Part shown: piece by piece, positions 28,484 through 36,638 of the stretch | How the letters are laid out: the number at the start of each line of letters is the position of its first letter | Position numbering within the stretch: the stretch's first letter is position 1 | DNA from: Enhydrobacter aerosaccus | GTDB taxonomy: Bacteria > Pseudomonadota > Alphaproteobacteria > Reyranellales > Reyranellaceae | Assembly (NCBI RefSeq): GCF_900167455.1 | Contig: NZ_FUWJ01000002.1 | Location: 992,305-1,056,304 of the forward strand | Reading direction: 5' to 3' | DNA: 64,000 bases | The notes under the pieces: model-generated | The model's input: the letters and a program-made list of their open reading frames with translations, nothing else | Told to the model about the DNA's origin: nothing | Databases searched by the model: none | Program-made: the position numbers and the translations under genes

Positions 28484-29694
28484 CAGAGGAGTTGCCGCTG
28501 GCCGGTCTGCGGGTGCTGGATATCAGCTCTTTCATCGCCGCGCCGGCGGCAGCGGTGGCATTGGCGGATTTCGGCGCCGACGTGATCAAGGTAGAGCCGC
28601 CGGGCGAAGGCGATCCGCATCGTCACAACTACAAGAGCCCGAACTATCCGCGAGCGCCGAAGCAGGTGAACTTCCCGTGGCAGCTCGACGGCCGGCTCAA
28701 GCGCTCGCTGGCGCTCGACCTCAAGAACGAGCAGGCGCGACCGGTTCTCGAGCGATTGATCGCCCGGGCCGACGTCATGATCGTGAACTTCCCGCCGCCG
28801 GCGCGCGAGCGACTCAAGCTGCGCTGGGAAGATGTCGAGCCCACCAACCCACGACTCGTCTATTGCTCGCTGACCGGCTACGGCGAGACCGGACCCGATC
28901 GCGATCGGCCGGGTTTCGACATCACGGCCTATTTCGGCCGCTCGGGCATCCTCGATGCGGCTCGATACGAGGGCGGTCCGCCGGGCCTGTCGTTGCCGGC
29001 ACAGGGCGATCGCGCCACGGCGATGACGCTGGTCGCCGCGATCCTGCTGGGCCTCCGTCAGCGCGACCGCACTGGCAAAGGCTGCTGGGTCGGCACCTCA
29101 CTCTATGCCAATGGCGTCTGGGCCAACGGTACCTCGGCGGCCGGTGCCCTGGTCGGCGCGACGCTGCCGCCTCGCCTGCCGCCCGACAAGCCGCGTAACG
29201 CCCTCACCAATCTCTACCGCACCAAGGACGATCGCTGGCTGCAGCTCTTGATGGTGCGCGATGACCGGCTGTGGGCGCCCTTCTGCCAGCTCGTCGGCCG
29301 CGACGATCTGCTGGCCGACCCGCGCTTCGCAGATCGCGAGGAGCGCAAGACCCGAGCAGCGGAACTATTCCAGGAACTCGCCCCGCTGTTCGCGTCGAAG
29401 ACTTATGCCGAATGGGAGCAGTTGCTTTCCAGCACCGGCATCCCATTCGGCGTGATCGGCCGGCTGAGCGATGTGATCGACGACCCGCAGGCGGAGCATG
29501 CCGGCATTTTCGCCGACACGGCCAATCCCGAGGTACCGCGCACCGTCAACAACCCCATCCGGCTGGGTTTCGCCAAGCCGCGCCTGTCGGGACTGCCACC
29601 CGACGTCGGCCAGCACAATGAAGAGGTGCTGCGCGAACTTGCCTACAGCGAGGCAGACATCGCGGCGCTGAAAAGGGCAGGCGCGCTGGGATAA
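28480..29694 (+). CDS. class III (CaiB/BaiF) CoA-transferase, second copy
   Basis: The 404-residue paralog of the preceding gene starts at GTG (28480), giving VTEELPLAGLRVLD. It has the same LRVLDISSFIAAPAAAVAL, FGADVIKVEPPGEGDPHRHN and DRPGFDITAYFGRSGILDA. The two proteins look very similar along their whole length, which points to tandem duplication. Both keep the catalytic Asp, so neither appears dead. A heteromeric transferase or two enzymes with related substrates are both possible. Confidence 0.92.
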   Translation: MTEELPLAGLRVLDISSFIAAPAAAVALADFGADVIKVEPPGEGDPHRHNYKSPNYPRAPKQVNFPWQLDGRLKRSLALDLKNEQARPVLERLIARADVMIVNFPPPARERLKLRWEDVEPTNPRLVYCSLTGYGETGPDRDRPGFDITAYFGRSGILDAARYEGGPPGLSLPAQGDRATAMTLVAAILLGLRQRDRTGKGCWVGTSLYANGVWANGTSAAGALVGATLPPRLPPDKPRNALTNLYRTKDDRWLQLLMVRDDRLWAPFCQLVGRDDLLADPRFADREERKTRAAELFQELAPLFASKTYAEWEQLLSSTGIPFGVIGRLSDVIDDPQAEHAGIFADTANPEVPRTVNNPIRLGFAKPRLSGLPPDVGQHNEEVLRELAYSEADIAALKRAGALG

Positions 29695-29721
29695 CCGGCC
29701 GGGAAGGGCTAAAATTCCGGC

Positions 29722-30054
29722 ATGCCTTCGAACTTCCGAACGTATGGCGAGTTCTGGCCCTTCTATCTGCGCGAGCATGCCCGGCCGGCCACCCGCGCGG
29801 TCCATTATGCAGGGACGATCTCTTCCACCGTCTTCCTGATCGCCGTCCTCGTGACCGGCCGATGGGGGTGGCTGCTGGCCGTCCCGTTTTTGGGCTATGG
29901 CCCGGCCTGGATTGGCCATTTCTTCATCGAAAAGAACAGGCCGGCCACATTCAAGGCGCCATTCTGGTCCCTGATCAGCGATTACCGCATGTGCGGCCTG
30001 TTCCTGAGCGGGCGGCTGGGGCATGAATTGGTGAGATATCAGGTTCGACCCTGA
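29722..30054 (+). CDS. Mpo1-like (DUF962) membrane protein
   Basis: The 110-residue protein has YGEFWPFYLREHARPATRAV and HYAGTISSTVFLIAV, then GYGPAWIGHFFIEKNRPATF and ISDYRMCGLFLSGRL. The conserved His residues between short helices match the Mpo1/DUF962 family. Yeast Mpo1 is an Fe-dependent dioxygenase that alpha-oxidises 2-hydroxy fatty acids; bacterial roles are less clear. It lies 27 bp after the second CoA-transferase. Confidence 0.85.
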   Translation: MPSNFRTYGEFWPFYLREHARPATRAVHYAGTISSTVFLIAVLVTGRWGWLLAVPFLGYGPAWIGHFFIEKNRPATFKAPFWSLISDYRMCGLFLSGRLGHELVRYQVRP

Positions 30055-30058
30055 CCGC

Positions 30059-30099
30059 GGCCTCCGGACCGCCCCTTGCGTCCTCGGGGGGCGGAGGCC
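30059..30099 (+). terminator. GC-rich hairpin after the DUF962 gene
   Basis: GGCCTCCG (30059-30066) pairs perfectly with CGGAGGCC (30092-30099), and inner CCGCCCC/GGGGGGCGG can extend or compete with it. It sits between the DUF962 gene and the thioredoxin gene. There is no immediate U-run, so termination is plausible but not assured. Confidence 0.5.
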
Positions 30100-30147
30100 A
30101 CATTGCGGGCAACAATTTTTCCCGCTCGATATGCTCCAAGGGGATCC

Positions 30148-31080
30148 ATGGAAACGATGCTGAAAGGCGCCGCGCCGCAGGCTGCGCCCGCCGACCTCAT
30201 CAAGGACAGCGACCAGACGAAGTTCGCCAAGGACGTGCTCGAAGCCTCGCGCACGGTTCCGGTGATCGTCGACTTCTGGGCACCCTGGTGTGGGCCCTGC
30301 AAGCAGCTGCAGCCGGCCATCGAGAAGGTGGTCAAGGAAGCCAAGGGGGCGGTGAAGCTCGTCAAGATCAATATCGACCAGAACCAGATGCTGGCCCAAC
30401 AGCTCCGCATCCAGTCGATCCCGGCGGTCTACGCCTTCTTCGGCGGCCGGCCCGTGGACGGCTTCATGGGCGCAGTGCCGGAGAGCCAGGTTCGGCAATT
30501 CGTCGATCGCCTGATCCAGGCGGCAGGCGGAGTGCCGGGCGAAGGTGGCGGCAACGAGATCGCCGAGTTGCTCGAGCACGCGAAGGCCGCGGTGGCCCAG
30601 AACGACTTCGATCTTGCCGCACGGATCTACAGCGAAATCCTCGGCGCCGATCCGACCAACGTCACGGCGCTCGCCGGCATGGCGCGCTACCAGGTACAGA
30701 TCGGCGATATCGAGCAGGCCAAGGAGTTGCTGGGCCAGATTCCGGCGAAGGACCGTACCGGCGCTGACGTCGTCGCCGTGCAGGCCGCCATCGACCTCGC
30801 CGAGAAGGCCAAGGAAGCCGGCCCGATCGCCGAACTGAAGGCCAAGGCCGCCGCCGATCCCAAGGACTTCCAGGCCCGCCTCGACCTGGCGATGGCCTAC
30901 TGGGCCGCCAGCCAGAAGCAGGAAGCGATCGACGAACTGCTCGCCATGATCAAGCTCGATCGCAACTGGAACGAAGGAGCGGCGCGCCAGCAGCTCCTGA
31001 AGTTCTTCGAGGCTTTGGGTTTCAGTGATCCGCTGGCTGTCGACGGCCGCAAGCGCCTTTCGACGATCCTGTTCGCGTAA
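30148..31080 (+). CDS. cnoX: thioredoxin-TPR co-chaperone (CnoX/YbbN family)
   Basis: Start at METMLKG has AAGGGG upstream and gives 310 residues. The N-terminal thioredoxin domain has IVDFWAPWCGPCKQLQP with an intact CGPC near residue 50. The C-terminal half has TPR-like helices (NDFDLAARIYSEILGADPTN, ALAGMARYQVQIGDIEQAKE). This is the YbbN/CnoX architecture, a holdase that protects proteins from oxidation and passes them to chaperones. E. coli YbbN lacks the CxxC pair, so this copy may also be redox-active. The Lon-N gene follows after 21 bp. Confidence 0.9.
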   Translation: METMLKGAAPQAAPADLIKDSDQTKFAKDVLEASRTVPVIVDFWAPWCGPCKQLQPAIEKVVKEAKGAVKLVKINIDQNQMLAQQLRIQSIPAVYAFFGGRPVDGFMGAVPESQVRQFVDRLIQAAGGVPGEGGGNEIAELLEHAKAAVAQNDFDLAARIYSEILGADPTNVTALAGMARYQVQIGDIEQAKELLGQIPAKDRTGADVVAVQAAIDLAEKAKEAGPIAELKAKAAADPKDFQARLDLAMAYWAASQKQEAIDELLAMIKLDRNWNEGAARQQLLKFFEALGFSDPLAVDGRKRLSTILFA

Positions 31081-31101
31081 GATGGCCGCGGCCGGCATGC
31101 C

Positions 31102-31830
31102 ATGACCGACCGACCGCCAAGCAACAACCCTGCGCGCAGCCCGTTCGAGCCGAATTTCGAGCAGCTGCCAGAGGCCTTGCCGATCTTTCCCCTGTCGGGC
31201 GTGCTGTTGCTGCCCGGCGGCAAGCTGCCGCTCAATGTCTTCGAGCCGCGCTACCTCGCCATGATCTTCGACTCCCTGGCGGGACATCGCATGATCGGCA
31301 TGGTCCAACCGGTCCAACCCGGCGGCTACGCTGGCGATGGACTCCCGACGGGAGATGGTGGGCCACCGAAGGTACAGCGCATTGGCTGCGCCGGGCGCAT
31401 TTCGAGCTTCAACGAGACCGAGGACGGTCGCCTGCTGCTGGCCCTTTCGGGCGTGTGCCGGTTCGAGATCGGGCGCGAGCTCGACCTGGCGCCGGGCGGC
31501 TATCGACGCGTGATGTCGATCTTCGCGCCTTTCCGCGGCGATCTGGATCATGCCGACGAACTGGTCGATCTCGACCGCGAACGATTGATGGCGGCGCTGG
31601 CGGCGTATTTCCGTAGCCGCAACCTCTCGACCGACTGGGAGGCGGTGAAGCAGGCGGCGGACCGCAATCTCATAACCTCGCTGTCCATGGTGCTGCCGTT
31701 CGGTCCGGCGGAGAAGCAGGCCCTGCTCGAGGCCGCCGATACGACCGCGCGGGCCAAGCTTCTGATCGCCCTCCTCGAGATGGCGTCGTTTGGCCAGCCG
31801 CCGGAGACAACGCCGCAGCGCGCCAACTGA
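31102..31830 (+). CDS. Lon substrate-binding (LON-N) domain protein
   Basis: The 242-residue protein has LPIFPLSGVLLLPGGKLPLN and VFEPRYLAMIFDSLAGHRMI, the start of a Lon N-terminal domain. GCAGRISSFNETEDGRLLLA and GVCRFEIGRE follow. There is no ATPase or protease domain. Free-standing LON-N proteins are widespread, but their role is not established; substrate recognition is inferred from the Lon homology. It follows the CnoX gene and precedes Trm112. Confidence 0.88.
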   Translation: MTDRPPSNNPARSPFEPNFEQLPEALPIFPLSGVLLLPGGKLPLNVFEPRYLAMIFDSLAGHRMIGMVQPVQPGGYAGDGLPTGDGGPPKVQRIGCAGRISSFNETEDGRLLLALSGVCRFEIGRELDLAPGGYRRVMSIFAPFRGDLDHADELVDLDRERLMAALAAYFRSRNLSTDWEAVKQAADRNLITSLSMVLPFGPAEKQALLEAADTTARAKLLIALLEMASFGQPPETTPQRAN

Positions 31831-31852
31831 CCGCATGCTATAAGACAGACCC

Positions 31853-32065
31853 ATGACGGCTGATGACACTGCCGCGCCACGTCGTGCCGGCATCGACCCC
31901 AAGCTGCTCGAGATCCTCGTATGCCCGGCGACGCACGGGCCGTTGGAATATGATGCCGAGGCCGGCGAGCTGATCAGCCGCAAGGCAGGTCTCGCCTATC
32001 CGATTCGCGACGGCATTCCGATCATGCTCGTCAGCGAAGCGCGGCCGCTGAAGGATGGCCCGTGA
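31853..32065 (+). CDS. Trm112-family small protein
   Basis: The 70-residue protein has [20 protein letters not shown] and [19 protein letters not shown], the bacterial Trm112/YcaR pattern. Eukaryotic Trm112 activates several methyltransferases that act on tRNA, rRNA and release factors; bacterial members are less defined. The usual second Cys pair is not complete here (only one Cys is visible). The stop overlaps the GTG start of the DUF971 gene. Confidence 0.9.
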   Translation: MTADDTAAPRRAGIDPKLLEILVCPATHGPLEYDAEAGELISRKAGLAYPIRDGIPIMLVSEARPLKDGP

Positions 32066-32478
32066 CCAGCGGCGACTTCCCCAAATCGGTGCCGGATGGC
32101 GGCTCCTACGAAAGCAGTGCGGCGCCCTGGCCCATGGAGTTGCGCGTCTTCAAGAACGAGGGCCGGCTGGAGATCGATTTCTCCGACGGCAAGCATTACG
32201 TGCTGCCAGCCGAATATCTGCGCGTCGAAAGTCCGTCCGCCGAGGTCCAGGGCCATGGCGGCCCTGCGACGAAGAAAATCGTCGCCGGTCGACGGCACGT
32301 GAAGATCGTGGAAGTCGAGCCGGTCGGCAACTACGCCATCCGCATCGTCTTCGACGACAAGCACGATACCGGCATCTACAGCTGGGCTTACCTGCACAAG
32401 CTTGGCGACACGCAGGCCGAGCGCTGGTCGGCTTATATGGCGGCACTCCTCCATCGGGGCCTGAGCCGGGATCCCTAA
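32062..32478 (+). CDS. DUF971 (gamma-butyrobetaine hydroxylase-like N-terminal) protein
   Basis: The 138-residue protein starts at GTG (32062), 4 bp overlapping Trm112. [39 protein letters not shown] and [20 protein letters not shown] are the DUF971 signature. This small beta-rich domain is found at the N-terminus of gamma-butyrobetaine hydroxylases and free-standing near Fe-S or repair genes. A role in Fe-S cluster handling has been proposed for the family; nothing here decides it. Confidence 0.88.
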   Translation: MTSGDFPKSVPDGGSYESSAAPWPMELRVFKNEGRLEIDFSDGKHYVLPAEYLRVESPSAEVQGHGGPATKKIVAGRRHVKIVEVEPVGNYAIRIVFDDKHDTGIYSWAYLHKLGDTQAERWSAYMAALLHRGLSRDP

Positions 32479-32584
32479 CCGCGATGCCCTCGGCCCGGCC
32501 CCGTGTTCCCCACGATATCGTCGCCGATCCGGCGCGGAATCCGTGTCGGCATTCTGATCCAACAGCGATAGCTCGAGCTCTCTC

Positions 32585-33853
32585 ATGAAAATCATCATCG
32601 CAGGCGCCGGTATCGGCGGATTGACAGCGGCCCTATGCCTGCATCGGGCAGGCTTCGAGGTAGACGTGTTCGAGGCCGTGACCGAACTCAAGCCGCTTGG
32701 CGTCGGTATCAACGTGCAGGCGGGCGCGGTCCGCGTGCTTTCCGGTCTCGGGCTCGAGCCGGCACTGGCCGCGACCGGGATCGAGACGCGCGAGCTGCGT
32801 TACGCCAATCGTCACGGCCAGACGATCTGGGCCGATCCGCGTGGCCGTCATGCCGGCCTTCCCTGGCCGCAATTCTCGATCCATCGCGGCGAGATGCAGA
32901 TGGTGCTGCTCGATGCGGCACAGCGCGAGCTCGGCGCTGAACGCATCAAGTTCGGGCGCCGCATCCAGAGCTTCGAGCAGCGCGGCAACAAGGTCTTCGC
33001 GCGCTTCGTCGATCGCGACGGCAAAACCGTCGAGCAGGCGGAGGCCGATCTGCTGATCGGTGCAGACGGCATCCATTCGGCCGTGCGTGCGCACTTCTTC
33101 CCCAACGAAGGCCCGCCCAAGTGGCAAGGCATTCTGATGTGGCGCGGCGTCACCGTGGGAAAGCCCTATCTCGGCGGCAACACCATGGTGCAGGCTGGGC
33201 ACCACACGCAGAAATTCGTCTGCTACCCGATCAGCCGCAAGCATGCCGATCGCGGCGAGTCACTGATCAACTGGATTTGCGATCGTTACATCGGCGACAA
33301 GGCCATGCTGCCGCGTGAGGACTGGAACCGGCCCGGCCGGATCGAGGACATCCTGCCGTACTTCAAGGATTGGAAGTTCGAATGGCTCGATGTTCCCGAA
33401 GTCATCAAGGCGGCCCGTGCCATCTACGAATTCCCGATGGTCGATCGTGATCCGCTGCCGCGCTGGAGCCATGGCCGCATCACGCTGCTGGGCGATGCCG
33501 CGCATCCCATGTATCCGATCGGTTCCAATGGCGCCTCGCAGGCGATCATCGATGGCGATGTGCTCACGCAGGAGCTCCTGGTCGGTGACGATCCGGAGCT
33601 GGCGCTGAAGCGATACGAGGAGCGCCGCCTGCCGCCCATGGCACGCATCGTCGAAAGCAATCGCCGCAAGGGCATCGACGTCATGCTCGATATCGTCGAG
33701 CAACGCGCGCCCCAGGGCTTCACCAACCTCGAGACGGTGCTGCCGGCAGACGAGCTCGAGAGGATTGTCGGCGACTACAAGAAGCTGGTGTCCCAGGATC
33801 GGGAGACGCTGCTCGGACTCGCGGCGGCGCAGGCGCAGCGGAGTCCGCAATAA
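32585..33853 (+). CDS. FAD-dependent aromatic-ring-type monooxygenase
   Basis: The 422-residue protein has an N-terminal Rossmann FAD motif (GAGIGGLTAALCLHRAGFEV), the DG motif in LLIGADGIHSAVRAHFF and the second FAD motif GDAAHPMYPIGSNGASQAII. This is the single-component flavoprotein hydroxylase layout (salicylate or 3-hydroxybenzoate hydroxylase-like). It uses NAD(P)H and O2. No aromatic-degradation genes are adjacent, so the substrate is open. It is separated by 106 bp from DUF971. Confidence 0.88.
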   Translation: MKIIIAGAGIGGLTAALCLHRAGFEVDVFEAVTELKPLGVGINVQAGAVRVLSGLGLEPALAATGIETRELRYANRHGQTIWADPRGRHAGLPWPQFSIHRGEMQMVLLDAAQRELGAERIKFGRRIQSFEQRGNKVFARFVDRDGKTVEQAEADLLIGADGIHSAVRAHFFPNEGPPKWQGILMWRGVTVGKPYLGGNTMVQAGHHTQKFVCYPISRKHADRGESLINWICDRYIGDKAMLPREDWNRPGRIEDILPYFKDWKFEWLDVPEVIKAARAIYEFPMVDRDPLPRWSHGRITLLGDAAHPMYPIGSNGASQAIIDGDVLTQELLVGDDPELALKRYEERRLPPMARIVESNRRKGIDVMLDIVEQRAPQGFTNLETVLPADELERIVGDYKKLVSQDRETLLGLAAAQAQRSPQ

Positions 33854-33881
33854 AAAACCGGCCCCTCCTCGGGACCGGCCG
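33854..33881 (-). terminator. intrinsic terminator oriented to the minus strand
   Basis: Read on the minus strand, a hairpin of CCGG-T-CCC and GGG-C-CCGG arms around GAGGA is followed by six Ts (the A-run at the left). It lies between two plus-strand genes, so it does not obviously serve either. It could end an unannotated minus-strand RNA, or act weakly in the plus direction. Confidence 0.5.
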
Positions 33882-34034
33882 TGGTAGCGGTTTAGACCGA
33901 CCATCACATCGCCGGCCGCCACCGGGGAGAACTATGGCAGCATTCGATGACGGGAATATGGCAGTGATGAAAAAGTCCCGTTCCGTCATCCTGCAGCCGA
34001 CAGTTCCCGCTTCGCGGTGCACCACAGGGATTAG

Positions 34035-35621
34035 ATGAGCCTCGGTCGCGCCATCACCACCGTCGGCGGCTATACGCTGCTCAGCCGCATCGTGGGTTTC
34101 GTGCGCGACATCGTCCTGTCGGCGGTGCTCGGCTCCGGCCCCGTCGCCGACGCCTTCATCATCGCTTTCAAGTTGCCGAACTTCTTCCGCCGCCTTTTCG
34201 CCGAGGGCGCCTTCTCGGCCGCGTTCGTGCCGCTATTCGCGCGCGAGCTGGAAGGCAACGGCCGTGCGGCCGCCGTCGCCTTCGCGCGCCAGGCGCATGC
34301 CGGGCTGCTGCTTATCCTGGTGCCCTTCTCGCTGCTGCTGATCGTCGGCATGCCGCTCGCGGTGTCGCTGCTGGCGCCTGGCCTGCCGGACAGCTCGACG
34401 ACCTTCGAGCTCGCGGTCCGCTTCGGGCGCATTGCCTTCCCGTACCTTATCTTCATCTCGCTGGCCTCGCTTTATGGCGGCGTGCTGAACGGTATCGACC
34501 GCTTTGCCGAGGTCGCGGTGACGCCCGTGCTGCTCAACATTGCCCTGATCGGCGCGGTGCTGGGCCTCACGCCGTTCCTGCCGAACGCTGGCTACGCCGC
34601 CTCCATTGGCGTGGCCATTGCGGGACTGGCGCAATGGCTGTGGCTGCTGATCTCCTGCAGCCGTGACGGCGTCGGCATGAAGCTGGTGTGGCCGCGCTAT
34701 ACGGAGCGCGTGGCGCGCCTGGTCAAGCTCGCGACGCCGGTGGCGATCGGCGGCGGCGTGCAGCAGATCAGCACCATGCTCGACGTTGTCTGGGCGTCGC
34801 TGTTGCCGGCGGGGTCGATCTCGGCGCTTTACTACGCGGATCGGCTCGCCCAGTTGCCGCTGGGCGTGGTCGGTATCGCCGTCGGCACGGCGCTGTTGCC
34901 GCTGCTGGCACGACAGCTGCGAGCCGGACAAGTCGACGCGGCAATGGCCAATCAGAATCGCGCCATCGAGTTCGGCCTGCTGTTCAGCCTTCCCTCCACG
35001 GCCGCGCTGTGGCTCCTGGCCGATCCGATGATCCGCGTCCTGTTCGAGCATGGCCAGTTCGGCCCTGCAGACACCGGCCGCGCCTCGGGCGCGCTGGCCG
35101 CCTTCGCGCTCGGCCTGCCAGCTTTCGTCCTGGTGAAGGCGCTGACCCCCGGCTTCTTCGCGCGCGAGGATACGCGCACGCCGCTCTATATCGCGATCGT
35201 GTCGATCACCGTGAACATGGCTTTGAACGCTGTCTTCCTCTATGGCACGCCGCTCGCCCAGGTCGGCATCGCGCTCGCCACCTCGATCTCGGGCTGGCTG
35301 AACACCGTGATGCTAGGCGCGGTGCTGATGCGTCGCGGCCAGCTCAAGCCCGATGCGCGCCTGATCTCACGAGCGCTGCGCACCGCGATCGCCACCATCG
35401 GCATGGGCGCCGTGCTCGTCGCCTGCCTGGCCGTCCTGCATTCACCGCTGTCGCACCCCAATCTGTTGGGCGTGGCCGCCCTGGCGGCGGTGTGTGCGAT
35501 CGGCGGATTGGCCTATGGCTTGCTGGCGATGGCGCTCGGCGTGCTGAACCTCGCCGATCTTCGCTTCATGCTGCGCCGTCAGACCCCGCCCGCCGCGGAA
35601 GACGCGCCGGCCGAGCCCTGA
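34035..35621 (+). CDS. murJ: lipid II flippase
   Basis: The 528-residue MurJ/MviN has about fourteen hydrophobic helices. TLLSRIVGFVRDIVLSAVLG, AFIIAFKLPNFFRRLFAEGA and FSAAFVPLF are the conserved N-terminal signature, including the Arg residues of the central cavity. FFAREDTRTPLYIAI occurs later, as expected. It moves lipid II across the inner membrane for peptidoglycan synthesis. The gene converges with the aspartoacylase-like gene 3 bp downstream. Confidence 0.95.
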   Translation: MSLGRAITTVGGYTLLSRIVGFVRDIVLSAVLGSGPVADAFIIAFKLPNFFRRLFAEGAFSAAFVPLFARELEGNGRAAAVAFARQAHAGLLLILVPFSLLLIVGMPLAVSLLAPGLPDSSTTFELAVRFGRIAFPYLIFISLASLYGGVLNGIDRFAEVAVTPVLLNIALIGAVLGLTPFLPNAGYAASIGVAIAGLAQWLWLLISCSRDGVGMKLVWPRYTERVARLVKLATPVAIGGGVQQISTMLDVVWASLLPAGSISALYYADRLAQLPLGVVGIAVGTALLPLLARQLRAGQVDAAMANQNRAIEFGLLFSLPSTAALWLLADPMIRVLFEHGQFGPADTGRASGALAAFALGLPAFVLVKALTPGFFAREDTRTPLYIAIVSITVNMALNAVFLYGTPLAQVGIALATSISGWLNTVMLGAVLMRRGQLKPDARLISRALRTAIATIGMGAVLVACLAVLHSPLSHPNLLGVAALAAVCAIGGLAYGLLAMALGVLNLADLRFMLRRQTPPAAEDAPAEP

Positions 35622-35624
35622 CGT

Positions 35625-36569
35625 TCACACCAGGCGACCGAGGCGCACCACGGTCACGCCCGGCCGCAACGGCCGATTGGACGACGGCATCACCAGAACG
35701 CAATTGTCGTACGGCGTCGTCACCGGCTCGTCGTCGTCGTGACCCAGGATCGTGCCGGCCTTGGCAATGATCTCCTGGCCCTCGAAACGGCGGGCGGAGG
35801 CGAAGTTGCCGCGCTTGGTGGCAATCGCATGGGTCACCTCGACGACACGCTGCTGCGCCGGCGATGGCTGCTTCCAGTCACCCGGCAGATCGGCTGGCTC
35901 GACGGCTCCCGTTTCGAGGAGGAACCGCGCCGTCACGTCCTTGGCGACAGTCACCGAGGAGGCGCGCCAATGCTGGCCGGTCTCGATCAGGAGCGCGTTC
36001 TTCGGACTGCCGGGATCGCCGAAGGCACCATAGTCGCGCATGCGCATGCCGGCGGCATGCCCGGCGTCGCGGATGATGTCGACCGGTGCGCCGACCTTCC
36101 TGGCCAGCGCCACCCCCTTGTCGAGCGGCCCGGCGAGCATCAAGGGCACGCCGTCGTCGTGCATCGAATGGAGATCGAGCAGGAAGTCGGCCCGCTCGAC
36201 GAAGGGGCGGACCACCTGGGCCCGGCGGGTCTCGACCGTCGTCGCCGGCTGGTCGAGCCGGCCCCAGGTGCGATTGAAATCCTCGTCGATCATGCGCGAC
36301 TTGAAGGGCGTGCGTGGATCGAAGCTGTGATAGGCCTCGATGTTGTTGAAGGAGAGGATGAGCGTGCCGCGACGCGGCCGCAGCCCACGTTCCAGCAGCG
36401 CGTCGACCACCACTGCTCCGGACACCTCGTTGCCATGCGTCAGCGCCGCCACCATGACGGTGGGACCGGCCATCCCGCTCTCGAAGACGTGGATATAGGG
36501 CGCCGCGCCCTTCTCCCATTTACGCAGGTCGGGAAAGGCAAACTCGATCGGAGGATTACGTTCGGACAT
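35625..36569 (-). CDS. succinylglutamate desuccinylase/aspartoacylase-family zinc hydrolase
   Basis: The 314-residue protein has zinc-ligand motif ALTHGNEVSGA (His and Glu), FNNIEAYHSFDPR and FLLDLHSMHDDG (third His). These fit the AstE/AspA family of zinc carboxypeptidase-fold amidohydrolases. LIETGQHWRASSVTVAKDVT resembles the catalytic Glu region. Substrates in this family are N-acyl amino acids. It diverges from the MFS gene at 36639. Confidence 0.88.
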   Translation of the reverse strand: MSERNPPIEFAFPDLRKWEKGAAPYIHVFESGMAGPTVMVAALTHGNEVSGAVVVDALLERGLRPRRGTLILSFNNIEAYHSFDPRTPFKSRMIDEDFNRTWGRLDQPATTVETRRAQVVRPFVERADFLLDLHSMHDDGVPLMLAGPLDKGVALARKVGAPVDIIRDAGHAAGMRMRDYGAFGDPGSPKNALLIETGQHWRASSVTVAKDVTARFLLETGAVEPADLPGDWKQPSPAQQRVVEVTHAIATKRGNFASARRFEGQEIIAKAGTILGHDDDEPVTTPYDNCVLVMPSSNRPLRPGVTVVRLGRLV

Positions 36570-36638
36570 CGCTTCGGACCATCTGGAAGGTTGCGCCGTT
36601 CCTTCGCATGCTCCCTTATGCCGGACAAGGAGTAGCTA

